In this document: in pieces, positions 1 through 9,456 of the stretch
Layout: every line of letters begins with the position of its first letter
How positions within the stretch are numbered: position 1 is the stretch's first letter
The notes under the pieces: model-generated
Seen by the model: only the letters and a program-made list of their open reading frames with translations
What the model was told of the DNA's origin: nothing
Databases searched by the model: none
Translations under genes and position numbers: made by a program
From: UMGS1590 sp900552455
Lineage (GTDB): Bacteria > Bacillota > Peptococcia > Peptococcales > Peptococcaceae
Reading direction: 5' to 3'
DNA: 64,000 nt
NCBI GenBank assembly: GCA_963931105.1
Contig: OZ007004.1
Span: forward strand, 1,984,001 to 2,048,000

Positions 1-1
1 C

Positions 2-637
2 AATGTGATCATGTTCTCTTCTGCTACAGAAAGCATGGCGGTGATACTCAAAACACTGTTGGCAGCGCTGGCCTTTCTGATCTTGCTGAATGCCGGAAAA
101 ACAAAAATAGCATGGATCTACCTGGCGCTCTACGTGCTGGCCAGCCATTGCGAATGGGTTCTCGGCTATTTTTCAGGAATGAGTGTAGTGGGATTTCTCG
201 TGCGTTTTTTCACGGTGATCCTTGCGCGTATGATGCCGGGGCTCATGGTAGCGTATGCGATTTTGTCGACGACAAAGGTGAGTGCTTTTGTCGCTGCCAT
301 GGAGCGATTACATCTGAGTCAGAAGATTGTGGTGCCTTTTGCGGTGATGTTCCGTTTCTTCCCGACGATCGCTGAGGAATATCGTTCTATTCAGGATGCG
401 ATGCGTCTTCGTGGCATCGGCTTGCGCTGTGGGCCAGCGGCGATACTCGAGTATCGGCTCGTGCCGCTCATCGTTTCGGTTGTGAAGATTGGTGACGAGC
501 TGTCGGCAGCGGCGGTGACGCGTGGGCTTGGCGGGGACATTCCGCGCACACATTACTGTCGCATTGGCTTCGGCATCTGGGACGGAATCCTATTTATCGT
601 GATGACGGCGGCACTTGTGCTCTATCTTTCATTGTAA
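2..637 (+). CDS. ecfT: Energy-coupling factor transporter transmembrane subunit EcfT (5' partial)
   Basis: Membrane scaffold of an ECF-type vitamin or metal importer; it couples ATP hydrolysis to the substrate-binding S component. The visible part is very hydrophobic, with several membrane helices. It carries the two coupling motifs of the CbiQ/EcfT family: MRLRGIG near residue 135 and VTRGLGG near residue 172. The frame is open to the window edge, so GTG at 5 need not be the start and the true N-terminus probably lies outside. Eleven bases downstream begins its double ATPase, a normal ECF operon. No S component is visible, so the substrate cannot be named; thiamine-type YkoE/C/D systems have this gene layout. 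Confidence 0.85.
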   Translation, partial: NVIMFSSATESMAVILKTLLAALAFLILLNAGKTKIAWIYLALYVLASHCEWVLGYFSGMSVVGFLVRFFTVILARMMPGLMVAYAILSTTKVSAFVAAMERLHLSQKIVVPFAVMFRFFPTIAEEYRSIQDAMRLRGIGLRCGPAAILEYRLVPLIVSVVKIGDELSAAAVTRGLGGDIPRTHYCRIGFGIWDGILFIVMTAALVLYLSL

Positions 638-647
638 GGAGAAAGTC

Positions 648-2126
648 ATGATTACATTTCAGGATGTGTCCTTTCGCTACAAGGACAGTGAGCAGGCGCA
701 GAGTCTGAAGCACGTGAGCTTTCATATTGCGCCTGGCGAGGTGGTGCTTTTGTGTGGGCGTTCCGGCTGCGGAAAGACGACGATCACGCGGCTGATCAAC
801 GGGCTCATTCCACATTTCTATGAAGGAAATGTGATGGGCGGTGTGACCGTTGCTGGACAAGATGTGCTCGCGCAGCCGATCACGAAAACGGCGCAGAGCG
901 TGGGTTCGGTTTTTCAGAATCCGCGCTCGCAGTTTTTCAATGTGGATTCGACCAGCGAGATCGTTTTCGGTTGTGAGAATATGGGCTGGTCGTTTGAGAT
1001 GATCGATGCGCGTTTGCAGGAAGTGGTCGGCGTTTTTGCACTTACGCCGCTTCTGGACAGAAATCTCTTTCATCTTTCCGGTGGCGAAAAACAAAAAATT
1101 GCCTGTGCTTCTGTGTCGATGGCAGATCCGCCGGTGATGGTGCTGGATGAACCGGCGTCGAATCTCGATCCCGGCGCGATCCGTTTGCTGGCGATGGTCA
1201 TAGCCGAGTGGAAGCGGCAGGGAAAGACGATCGTGATTGCTGAGCACCGTCTGACGTATCTCAGAAAAGTGGCCGATCGCGTTATCTATATGGAAGAGGG
1301 GAGGATTGTTCAGGATCTTCCGGCAGAGCAGTTTTGGCAAATTCCGGATGTGGATATTTGCGCACGGGGACTGCGCACCACAAAGATGATCGAGTTTCAT
1401 GAAGGTCGAGCAGCATGTATAGATGAGCGTGAACGCTTTCATATTCAGGATCTGCGTTTCAGCCGCAAAGAGGGAATGACGCTCCAGATTCCGGAGCTAT
1501 CTCTTCCGTGCGGTGCGATCATTGGCATTCTTGGTGAAAACGGTTCCGGGAAGACGACGCTGGCGCGCTGTCTCTGCGGATTAGAAAAAAGCTGTAAGGG
1601 AAAATTTGTGCTGTCAGGAAAATCACTTTCACGTCGCGAACGTTTGCGAAGAAGCTTTCTTGTCATGCAGGATGTGAATCACCAGCTTTTCACAGAAAGT
1701 GTGGAAGAAGAAGTACTCATCAGCATGTCGGGCTGTGAGGACGAAAAGGAAGCGGCGGCTGAGCGGATCCTGGCGAGCATGGATCTCTTGCCCTTTAGAG
1801 AATTGCATCCGCTGGCGCTCTCTGGTGGACAAAAACAGCGTGTCGCAGTGGCCAGCGCACTTGCTTCACAGAAAGATCTTCTGATATTTGACGAGCCAAC
1901 GAGTGGACTGGATCGACAGCATATGCTGGAAGTCGCAGAAAATCTTCGGAGGCTGTCGGCGCTTGGAAAAACTATTTTTCTCATCACACATGATCCGGAG
2001 CTTGTTCAGGAGTGCTGCGAGTATTTTGTTTTTCTTTCACGTGGAGAAGTAGCGTGGAGTGGTAGTTGGACAGTGGAAAACAGCGAGCGCTTGAGAGCTT
2101 TCTTCGACCTTGAAACCATCGAATGA
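648..2126 (+). CDS. ECF transporter double ATP-binding protein (fused EcfA1-EcfA2)
   Basis: Two ABC ATPase domains in one 492-residue chain power the ECF importer with the upstream EcfT. The first Walker A is GRSGCGKT at residues 37-44, with signature LSGGEKQ and Walker B MVLDEPAS. The second domain has GENGSGKT near residue 296, signature LSGGQKQR and Walker B LLIFDEPTSGLD. ATG at 648 is chosen because AAGGAGAAAG lies just upstream and the first residues (MITFQDVSF) begin the ABC fold; an upstream in-frame start at 615 would overlap ecfT. Fused ATPases occur in YkoD and related vitamin importers, but the substrate is not determined here. Confidence 0.9.
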   Translation: MITFQDVSFRYKDSEQAQSLKHVSFHIAPGEVVLLCGRSGCGKTTITRLINGLIPHFYEGNVMGGVTVAGQDVLAQPITKTAQSVGSVFQNPRSQFFNVDSTSEIVFGCENMGWSFEMIDARLQEVVGVFALTPLLDRNLFHLSGGEKQKIACASVSMADPPVMVLDEPASNLDPGAIRLLAMVIAEWKRQGKTIVIAEHRLTYLRKVADRVIYMEEGRIVQDLPAEQFWQIPDVDICARGLRTTKMIEFHEGRAACIDERERFHIQDLRFSRKEGMTLQIPELSLPCGAIIGILGENGSGKTTLARCLCGLEKSCKGKFVLSGKSLSRRERLRRSFLVMQDVNHQLFTESVEEEVLISMSGCEDEKEAAAERILASMDLLPFRELHPLALSGGQKQRVAVASALASQKDLLIFDEPTSGLDRQHMLEVAENLRRLSALGKTIFLITHDPELVQECCEYFVFLSRGEVAWSGSWTVENSERLRAFFDLETIE

Positions 2127-2140
2127 CAGAATTTCAACGT

Positions 2141-2175
2141 CACGGAACGGATTTCGTTTCCGTGGCAATTTTTTT
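2141..2175 (+). terminator. Terminator after the ECF operon
   Basis: CACGGAA (2141-2147) pairs with TTCCGTG (2158-2164), followed by GCAATTTTTTT. It lies shortly after the ATPase stop and before the lepB promoter. Confidence 0.6.
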
Positions 2176-2207
2176 GCCAGCATATCATTACAGTTTTGAT
2201 ATTTGTA

Positions 2208-2237
2208 TTGCCCAATTCTCTGGATTACTGCTATACT
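2208..2237 (+). promoter_or_regulatory. Putative sigma-A promoter of lepB
   Basis: TTGCCC at 2208-2213 and TATACT at 2232-2237, 18 bases apart. It lies about 90 bases upstream of lepB and after the preceding terminator. The -10 is good and the -35 is partial. Confidence 0.5.
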
Positions 2238-2325
2238 ATGAAGATGGGCCTGGCGCATGGGCGCTGGTCCACGCTAAAGATTATTCCGCGCAGAGGCGCG
2301 ATTGAAAAGGATGGAGGGTGTGTTT

Positions 2326-2874
2326 TTGAGCGAACAGGAAGAGAAGAAGAAAACAAGCTATTTCAAGGATTATCTGCTGCCGGTCATCATTGCGCTGGCG
2401 ATCGTGGTCGTGCTGCGTATGTTTGTGATCGGGATGTATTACGTGCCGAGCGGATCGATGATCCCGACGCTGGAGATCAACGACCGCGTTGTGGCGACGA
2501 AGTTTACCTACCAGATCGGTGAGCCGGAGCGCGGCGATGTGGTGGTCTTCAAATATCCTGTGAATGAAGAGCAGGGGATTGAGACGGTGATCTACGTCAA
2601 GCGTTGCATTGGTCTGCCAGGCGAAACGCTGGAGATCAAAAACAACACGGTCTTTATCGACGGCACGCCGCTGGTGGAGGATTATCTCAACACAGGCACG
2701 AGCATGCCGGATTTTGGGCCGGTGACGATCCCTGAAGGAGAATATTTCATGATGGGCGACAACCGCAACGATTCCTCAGACAGCCGCGTCTGGGGCACGG
2801 TCAAGGATGAATATCTTGTCGCCAAGGCACAGTTTATCTACTGGCCGTTCAGTCACATGGGAGGGTTGAGCTGA
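2326..2874 (+). CDS. lepB: Signal peptidase I
   Basis: Membrane serine protease that removes signal peptides from exported proteins. One N-terminal membrane anchor (about residues 17-37) is followed by the catalytic Ser in PSGSM (Ser44) and the general-base Lys in YVKRCIGLPGE (Lys92). The C-terminal box MGDNRNDSSDSR is also present. At 182 residues it is the short Gram-positive type. TTG at 2326 is preferred because GGAGGG at 2313-2318 sits seven bases upstream; ATG at 2311 lies within that ribosome-binding site. Its stop overlaps the start of rbgA by one base, so the two are translationally coupled. Confidence 0.93.
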   Translation: MSEQEEKKKTSYFKDYLLPVIIALAIVVVLRMFVIGMYYVPSGSMIPTLEINDRVVATKFTYQIGEPERGDVVVFKYPVNEEQGIETVIYVKRCIGLPGETLEIKNNTVFIDGTPLVEDYLNTGTSMPDFGPVTIPEGEYFMMGDNRNDSSDSRVWGTVKDEYLVAKAQFIYWPFSHMGGLS

Positions 2875-3731
2875 TGGCAACGATCCAATGGTTCCCGGGG
2901 CACATGACAAAGGCGCGCCGCATGATCGAGCAGGAGCTGAAGCTCGTCGATGTGGTCATTGAGCTGGTTGATGCGCGCATTCCGGAAAGCAGCCGCAATC
3001 CGCTTCTGGGCGAGATCATCGGCAAAAAGCGTCCGCGCCTGATCATCCTCAACAAGGCGGATCTAGCCGATCCAAATCGCACACAGTACTGGCTCTCGAA
3101 ATACACCGCCGGCAACAATCTCGCAGTGGCGGTGAATTCCACAAGCGGCCGCAAAAAGCTCCAGCAAACGATCGTCGATGCGGTTTACGAGCTGACAGCG
3201 GCGAAGCGCCAGCGCTTTCTCGACAAGGGCGCGACGAGCGTGACTCTGCGCGTGATGGTCGTGGGGATTCCCAACGTTGGCAAGAGCACGTTCATCAACA
3301 TGCTCCTTGGCCGCGGCATGACGACCACTGGCAACAAGCCAGGCGTGACTAAGGGCAAGCAGTGGGTGCGCCTGACCGACGACATCGAGCTTCTCGACAC
3401 GCCGGGGCTTCTCTGGCACAAGTTCGAGGATGAAGAGGTCGGCAACAAGCTGGCGATGACTGGCGCTATCAGTGATGAGGTTTTCGTCTGGGAGGATGTG
3501 GCTTTCCGTTTTCTGCAGATCGCTCAGGCGCGCTATGCGGCGCTGATCGCCGAGCGTTACAGCCTGGATGCAGAGGAGGTCGCCGCCATGGATACTTACG
3601 AACTGATGCAGACCATCGGGCGCAAACGCGGCGCCATTGTGCGCGGCGGCAAGGTGGACGATCTCAAGACCGCCCACATCATCATCAAAGATTTTCGCGA
3701 CAACAAAATTGGTCGCATCACATTGGAATAG
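2874..3731 (+). CDS. rbgA: Ribosome biogenesis GTPase RbgA (YlqF)
   Basis: Circularly permuted GTPase needed for late assembly of the 50S subunit. The G motifs are in permuted order: NKAD (G4) near residue 61 precedes GIPNVGKST (G1) near 131 and DTPG (G3) near 177. The N-terminus IQWFPGHMTKARR is the family signature. A helical C-terminal domain follows. Length (285) is normal. The start codon overlaps the lepB stop, as in many Firmicutes where lepB and rbgA are adjacent; asnS follows after 11 bases. Confidence 0.95.
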   Translation: MATIQWFPGHMTKARRMIEQELKLVDVVIELVDARIPESSRNPLLGEIIGKKRPRLIILNKADLADPNRTQYWLSKYTAGNNLAVAVNSTSGRKKLQQTIVDAVYELTAAKRQRFLDKGATSVTLRVMVVGIPNVGKSTFINMLLGRGMTTTGNKPGVTKGKQWVRLTDDIELLDTPGLLWHKFEDEEVGNKLAMTGAISDEVFVWEDVAFRFLQIAQARYAALIAERYSLDAEEVAAMDTYELMQTIGRKRGAIVRGGKVDDLKTAHIIIKDFRDNKIGRITLE

Positions 3732-3742
3732 GAGGGACGTGC

Positions 3743-5083
<1,341 letters not shown>

Positions 5084-5097
5084 AGGAGAAGATAATT

Positions 5098-5592
5098 ATG
5101 GCAAAAGACGCAACCTTTGATATTGTTTCCGAAGTCAACATGGCAGAAGTTACCAACGCCGTCAACCAGACCGAGCGCGAGATCACCCAGCGCTACGATT
5201 TCAAAGGCGTGACTTCCGAGATCGCTCTCGAAAAAGACAGCGTAAAGATCACCACCGCCGATGAAATGCACCTCAAGAGCATCATCGATGTGCTCCAGAG
5301 TAAGTTCATCAAACGCCAGGTGCCAATCGACAACCTCGAATACGGTAAGATCGAAAACGCCGCCGGCGGCGCAGTGCGCCAGGTCGTCACCATCAAGCAG
5401 GGCATCGACAAAGACCTCGGCAAAAAGATCACCAAGGACATCAAGGACACCAAGCTGAAAGTGCAGCCACAGTTCATGGAAAACAAGATCCGTGTCAGCG
5501 GCAAAAAGATCGACGACCTCCAGGCCGTCATCGCCAAGCTCAAAGAAAACGACTACGGCATCGCGCTGCAATTCAATAATTTCCGTTCGTAA
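5098..5592 (+). CDS. YajQ family nucleotide-binding protein
   Basis: Small cytoplasmic protein (164 residues) of the YajQ/UPF0234 family. Some members bind cyclic di-GMP or nucleotides, but the role in Firmicutes is not settled. The N-terminus (ATFDIVSEVNMAEVTNAVNQ) and C-terminus (ALQFNNFRS) match the family ends, so the gene is complete. AAAGGAGAAG lies upstream of the ATG. It is the last gene of the asnS group and is followed at once by a strong hairpin. Confidence 0.9.
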   Translation: MAKDATFDIVSEVNMAEVTNAVNQTEREITQRYDFKGVTSEIALEKDSVKITTADEMHLKSIIDVLQSKFIKRQVPIDNLEYGKIENAAGGAVRQVVTIKQGIDKDLGKKITKDIKDTKLKVQPQFMENKIRVSGKKIDDLQAVIAKLKENDYGIALQFNNFRS

Positions 5593-5598
5593 TCACAC

Positions 5599-5632
5599 AA
5601 AAAAGCGAGTGCACACACGCACTCGCTTTTTC
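5599..5632. terminator. Bidirectional terminator between yajQ and the DUF308 gene
   Basis: GCGAGTGC (5605-5612) pairs with GCACTCGC (5619-5626) around a six-base loop, flanked by A-runs on the left and T-runs on the right. It can stop both converging transcripts. Confidence 0.85.
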
Positions 5633-5637
5633 CATGC

Positions 5638-6159
5638 TCAGGCAGCGTCCTCGCTTTTCGTCGAGATCGCTGCGAATACAAGATTGATCCCCTGGGAGAT
5701 GAAGACAAACGCCACACACCAGCCCAGCGAGATCAGCGACACCACCGGATGCAGCAGCGCATAGATCCCGACCAGGATCAGCACCACGCCCCAGAATACC
5801 CCGAAGCCCCACCAGGCAAATTTGAGCTGCACCGAGGCCACAATGCGCAGCACGCCTGCGCACACGATCCACACGCCAAAGAGCATGATCAGCGCCATAT
5901 CCGTGAAAAGCTGCGCCCAGAAATTGCAGAGCATCAGAACGCCGACGATCGTTGTGAGCAGCGCGCCTGCCATGTCCCAGAGATTGCTTTCGCCGCTTTT
6001 GCGCCCCTGCCACCAGGCAACCAGCCCGCAGATCCCGCAGGCCAGCACAATCGCGCCGATCACCCAGCTGAGATTTGCAAACGTGAGCACAGGCTGCGTC
6101 AGACAGAAGATGCCGCTGATCGTCAGCAGGATCCCCATAACAATACCAAGAATTTTCAT
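5638..6159 (-). CDS. HdeD/DUF308 family membrane protein
   Basis: A 173-residue protein with about six hydrophobic helices arranged in pairs, typical of the DUF308/HdeD family. Repeated motifs such as LTISGIFCLTQPV and ILVGIYALLHPVVS show the internal duplication of that family. HdeD is linked to acid resistance in enterics, but function here is unknown. AAGGAAG precedes the ATG. It is a single gene converging on yajQ. Confidence 0.85.
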   Translation of the reverse strand: MKILGIVMGILLTISGIFCLTQPVLTFANLSWVIGAIVLACGICGLVAWWQGRKSGESNLWDMAGALLTTIVGVLMLCNFWAQLFTDMALIMLFGVWIVCAGVLRIVASVQLKFAWWGFGVFWGVVLILVGIYALLHPVVSLISLGWCVAFVFISQGINLVFAAISTKSEDAA

Positions 6160-6340
6160 AGATGTGATACTTCCTTTCCATATAGGTTATTAATCTCCAC
6201 GTAGAATCATACCAGAATAATCAGCATTGTCCATCCGTCTCAGGGAGGATTTCTCGCCAGCTCCGCAGAATGTGCAGACCTCATCACCACAGCCCACCAT
6301 CTCCGGAATATCCTTCCGTAAAGAAAAACCACAGCTGGCA

Positions 6341-6364
6341 GCAGGACGCATCCTGCGTTATAAT
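6341..6364 (+). promoter_or_regulatory. Promoter with palindrome upstream of the DUF3089 lipoprotein
   Basis: A TATAAT box at 6359-6364 is preceded by a perfect palindrome, GCAGGA-CGCA-TCCTGC (6341-6356), in the -35/-10 spacer. The -35 is poor, which would fit a regulated promoter. The remainder of the 6160-6395 gap shows nothing else recognisable. Confidence 0.45.
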
Positions 6365-6395
6365 AAACCTGACTCTATTTCAAAAAGGTGATCGC

Positions 6396-7412
6396 ATGAA
6401 ACAAAGACACAACAAAAACCACATTCTCCTGATAGCGCTTCTGCTCAGCCTCGTGCTTTTTGTCGGCTGCGCCCAGCAGGAGACAGACAGCGTGGACTAC
6501 GCCGCAGCGGAAAACTGGGCCTACCACGAAACAGATCGCACAGACACCGCAGCCGACGTTTTCTTCGTCTGCCCGACCGTCTACGCCGGTGAAGAGGACG
6601 CAGAGAACATGCCCCTCGATGACGCCGATGCAAAGGCAGATTTTCTCGGCGCCACCAACATGGAAAAAGGCATCTACGACGCCGACAGCCGTTTTTTTGC
6701 GCCCTATTATCGCCAGGCCAGCCTCTATACCTACAGCCTGCCTGAAAACGAGCGTACAACAGCGCTGAGCGCCGCCTACGAGGATATCAAGGACGCCTTT
6801 GAGTATTATCTCGCCAATGACAACGACGGCCGGCCGATCATCCTCGCCGGATTTTCCCAGGGCGGCGATCTCGTGCTGCGCCTCCTGCAGGATTATTTCG
6901 ACGACGACGCCCTCGCCGACCAGCTCGTCACCTGCTACGCCATCGGCTGGCGCGTCACAGAGGACAAGCTCGCCGACTATCCGCACATGCGCTTTGCGAC
7001 AGGCGAGAACGACACCGGCGTCATCGTTTCGTTCAACAGCGAAGCGCCGGAAGTGACCGATTCTCTCGTGATCCCATCCGGCAGCAAAACCCTCGCCATC
7101 AATCCCCTCAATTGGCGCACCGACAGCATCCCAGCCGACAAGAGCCAAAACCTCGGCGCCTGCTTCACCGATTACGACGGCAACATCACCGAAGAGATCC
7201 CACAGCTCACCGGCGCCTATATCGACGACCAGCGCGGCGCGCTGAAAGTGCCCGACGTATCGCCCGAGGATTATCCAGCCGGGCTCTCCATCTTCTCAGA
7301 TGGCATCTATCATCTCTACGACTACCAGTTCTTCTACAGAAACCTCCAGGACAACGTCGCCACCCGTCTGAACGCCTACCTCGCTGAAACCGCGCAGAAC
7401 GCAGCTGCCTGA
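6396..7412 (+). CDS. DUF3089 family lipoprotein (alpha/beta-hydrolase-like)
   Basis: Predicted exported lipoprotein of 338 residues. The signal peptide ends in the lipobox LFVGC with Cys25 as the lipidated residue. The mature part has FFVCPTVY and a nucleophile elbow, AGFSQGG, typical of DUF3089 proteins with an alpha/beta-hydrolase fold. The substrate is unknown. ATG at 6396 has AAAAGGTG just upstream; the longer frame to 6270 lacks a signal peptide. It stands alone behind its own promoter. Confidence 0.85.
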   Translation: MKQRHNKNHILLIALLLSLVLFVGCAQQETDSVDYAAAENWAYHETDRTDTAADVFFVCPTVYAGEEDAENMPLDDADAKADFLGATNMEKGIYDADSRFFAPYYRQASLYTYSLPENERTTALSAAYEDIKDAFEYYLANDNDGRPIILAGFSQGGDLVLRLLQDYFDDDALADQLVTCYAIGWRVTEDKLADYPHMRFATGENDTGVIVSFNSEAPEVTDSLVIPSGSKTLAINPLNWRTDSIPADKSQNLGACFTDYDGNITEEIPQLTGAYIDDQRGALKVPDVSPEDYPAGLSIFSDGIYHLYDYQFFYRNLQDNVATRLNAYLAETAQNAAA

Positions 7413-7519
7413 TCACCAGAGCGCTTTGTTGCCAGAGAAAGGGGAGCCGTGCGTGTGTGGTGCAGCGCCAGCTGCACAGGGATCCGGCGGATCCCCAACG
7501 GCGTATTGCGCCGTCATTG

Positions 7520-7579
7520 CATTAGCATTTACACTCACACTATCATTTTCATTAGCATTATCATTTACATTATCATTAG
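7520..7579. repeat. Degenerate hexamer array (CATTAN) x10
   Basis: Ten consecutive six-base units starting CATT or CACT (CATTAG, CATTTA, CACTCA, CACTAT and so on), ending exactly where the next array starts. It lies in the 7413-7990 intergenic region. Confidence 0.8.
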
Positions 7580-7625
7580 CTTGATTTGCTTGAGTTTGCT
7601 TAAGGATGCTTAAGTTTGCTTGAAA
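7579..7625. repeat. Decamer array (GCTTGAGTTT-like) x5
   Basis: Five imperfect copies of a nine- or ten-base unit beginning GCTTGA or GCTTAA, directly abutting the hexamer array. Confidence 0.75.
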
Positions 7626-7681
7626 CAGGTTGGAACCACTCACGCGCCTAGGTGGCAGCGATTCTGCAGCGGTATCTGGTG

Positions 7682-7714
7682 AAATGATCCTTGCAAATGA
7701 TCCTTGCAAATGAT
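7682..7714. repeat. 13-base tandem repeat
   Basis: AAATGATCCTTGC occurs at 7682-7694 and 7695-7707, with a partial third copy to 7714. It is followed by an AT-rich stutter that leads into the hairpin at 7747. Confidence 0.8.
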
Positions 7715-7746
7715 AAATTAGTAATGATTAAAGTGTAATGGAAGTT

Positions 7747-7796
7747 GGCTACCAGCGATCACGCCGCTAGCGTGTCGGATCGCTGGTAGCCTTTTT
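7747..7796. terminator. Strong hairpin with T-run, shared flanks with 34389-34438
   Basis: A 14-base stem, 7747-7760 with 7778-7791, followed by TTTTT. The flanks GTTGGCTAC and GGTAGCCTTTTTAT recur at a second locus near 34.4 kb. It probably ends transcripts from the lipoprotein gene. Confidence 0.8.
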
Positions 7797-7920
7797 ATGC
7801 TGATAACGGGAAGTGCGCCAGGCTTGGAAATTTTTTTGCGCGTTTTTCTTGTCGCGCGAACAATAATGTGCACAAAAAGTAAAAATGACGTTTTTTCTGT
7901 TTGTAATCTTCTTAAATATG

Positions 7921-7949
7921 TTGCAAATTTTTTGATTGTGCGTCATAAT
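7921..7949 (+). promoter_or_regulatory. Promoter of the ccpN-like gene
   Basis: TTGCAA at 7921-7926 and CATAAT at 7944-7949, exactly 17 bases apart. The expected transcript start, near 7956, lies just before the AAAGGAGG ribosome-binding site. Confidence 0.65.
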
Positions 7950-7990
7950 AAACGCAAGGCGACACTGAAAGGAGGAGAAGGCTTATCCAA

Positions 7991-8626
7991 CTGAGCAAAA
8001 AACAGATCCAGATTCTCGATATCGTAAAGTCGCAAAGTCCGATCACCGGAGATCATATCGCGTCTCAAATGAACACGACCCGTGCTTCTCTGAGATCAGA
8101 TCTGACGCTGTTGACGCAGCTGGGGCTTCTGGAGGCGCGTCCGCGCGTGGGCTATTATTACAACCAGTCGCGCCAGGGCTACGACATCTATATGAAGATG
8201 ATCCAGATGTCTGTGGAAGATTATCAGAGCATGCCTGTTGTCGTTAATGAAAAGGCGTCGGCCTATGATGCGCTGGTGTCGCTGTTCATCAATAACATCG
8301 GAACGCTCTTCATTGTCAACGAAGAGGGCCTTCTGGATGGGGTGCTCTCGCGTAAAGATCTGCTGAAACTGGCGATCGGCACGACGGATATGCACAAGGT
8401 GCCGGTGAGCGTGATCATGACGCGCATGCCAAACCTCATCATGACGACGCCGGACGAAAGCCTGTGGCACGCGGCGCAGAAACTGATCACGCATGAGATC
8501 GACGGGATGCCTGTGGTGAAACAGGTGGGCGAGGACAAGTTTGAGGTTTTGGGACGATTCACCAAGACGAACGTTGTCCGCGCTTTTGTGGATATTGGCT
8601 ATGGATATGCGGGAGAAGACGTATGA
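7991..8626 (+). CDS. ccpN: CcpN-like transcriptional regulator (HTH plus CBS domains)
   Basis: Regulator of the CcpN/YtzE type: an N-terminal winged helix followed by two CBS domains (about residues 75-200) that sense nucleotides. In Bacillus, CcpN represses gluconeogenic genes. LEARPRVGYYY is a family hallmark. The homologous N-terminus (SKKQIQILDIVKSQSPITG) is encoded upstream of the first ATG at 8069, yet no ATG, GTG or TTG is available in frame back to the stop at 7949. CTG at 7991 (or ATC at 7985) after AAAGGAGGAGAAGG is the likely start. It overlaps the PpsR-type gene by four bases, and that gene and ppdK form one operon with it. Confidence 0.88.
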   Translation: MSKKQIQILDIVKSQSPITGDHIASQMNTTRASLRSDLTLLTQLGLLEARPRVGYYYNQSRQGYDIYMKMIQMSVEDYQSMPVVVNEKASAYDALVSLFINNIGTLFIVNEEGLLDGVLSRKDLLKLAIGTTDMHKVPVSVIMTRMPNLIMTTPDESLWHAAQKLITHEIDGMPVVKQVGEDKFEVLGRFTKTNVVRAFVDIGYGYAGEDV

Positions 8627-9456
8627 TGGATCAGGTTCAAAGAATTTCTGTTTACATTTTATCGGATTCTGTCGGTGAAACGGCGCAGTATGTGGCGCGT
8701 GCCGCGGCCAATCAGTTTCCGGGGATCGAAGTTTCCTACAAGCACATTCCTTTTGTGGAGGATGCTGCTTATATCACGGAGGTGCTGGAACGCATCGACC
8801 CGAAGGACAGCATTTTGTGCTTCACGCTGGTGGTCGAGCAGCTGCGCCAGTATGTGATCGATTTTTGCAAGAGCCACAGCATTCAGTATTTTGACATTTT
8901 GGATACGCCGTTTCAGGCGTTTGAAGCGCTGACGGGGCAGCATCCTGTCGGTCGTCCTGGGCTGGTGCAGCGCATGGACGAAAGCTATTTCAAAAAGATC
9001 GAAGCGATGGAGTTCGCGATCAAATACGACGACGGCAAGGATGTCACGGGCATCACGTCGGCGGATCTGATCCTGATCGGTGTATCGCGAACGTCGAAGA
9101 CGCCGCTTTCGATGTATATGGCGTATCGCGGCATCAAGGTGGCAAATGTGCCGCTGGTGCCGGAGGTAAAAGTTAATGAAAAACTGTTCGAGATCCCAAA
9201 GCACAAGATCATTGGGCTGACGATCCAGCCGGATATCCTGGGCGAGATCCGAACAGAGCGCGTGCGCGGATTGGGCGTGGCGAGTCCGACAGATTACACG
9301 GATCTCGGGCGCATCCTTGATGAGCTCGACTACGCGGAAAAGATCATGAAGCGGGTTGGCTGTCCGATCATCGACGTGACACATAAAGCAGTGGAAGAGA
9401 CGGCTAGCGTCATTCTACAAATATACTATGGCAGAGGAGAGAATATCATTGGCTAA
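8623..9456 (+). CDS. Pyruvate, phosphate dikinase regulatory protein (DUF299 kinase/phosphorylase)
   Basis: Bifunctional serine/threonine kinase and phosphorylase that switches pyruvate phosphate dikinase off and on. The P-loop-like GVSRTSKTPLSMYMA (about residues 151-165) is the family signature, and the N-terminal VYILSDSVGETAQ is typical. Length (277) is normal. GGGAGAAG precedes ATG 8623; a second ATG follows at once. It sits between the CcpN-like gene and its target ppdK, the same trio order known from other Firmicutes (ccpN-yqfL). Confidence 0.93.
   Translation: MMDQVQRISVYILSDSVGETAQYVARAAANQFPGIEVSYKHIPFVEDAAYITEVLERIDPKDSILCFTLVVEQLRQYVIDFCKSHSIQYFDILDTPFQAFEALTGQHPVGRPGLVQRMDESYFKKIEAMEFAIKYDDGKDVTGITSADLILIGVSRTSKTPLSMYMAYRGIKVANVPLVPEVKVNEKLFEIPKHKIIGLTIQPDILGEIRTERVRGLGVASPTDYTDLGRILDELDYAEKIMKRVGCPIIDVTHKAVEETASVILQIYYGRGENIIG

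Noticed and set aside
7413..7709. A 98-codon minus-strand ORF rich in Asn and Asp
   Set aside because: Open only because it translates the hexamer array; no ribosome-binding site or domain.
7520..7714. CRISPR array
   Set aside because: Units are 6-13 bases and contiguous; there are no spacers and no cas genes.
7797..7994. A 65-codon ORF before the CcpN-like gene
   Set aside because: It runs through the promoter and ribosome-binding site of the regulator gene.
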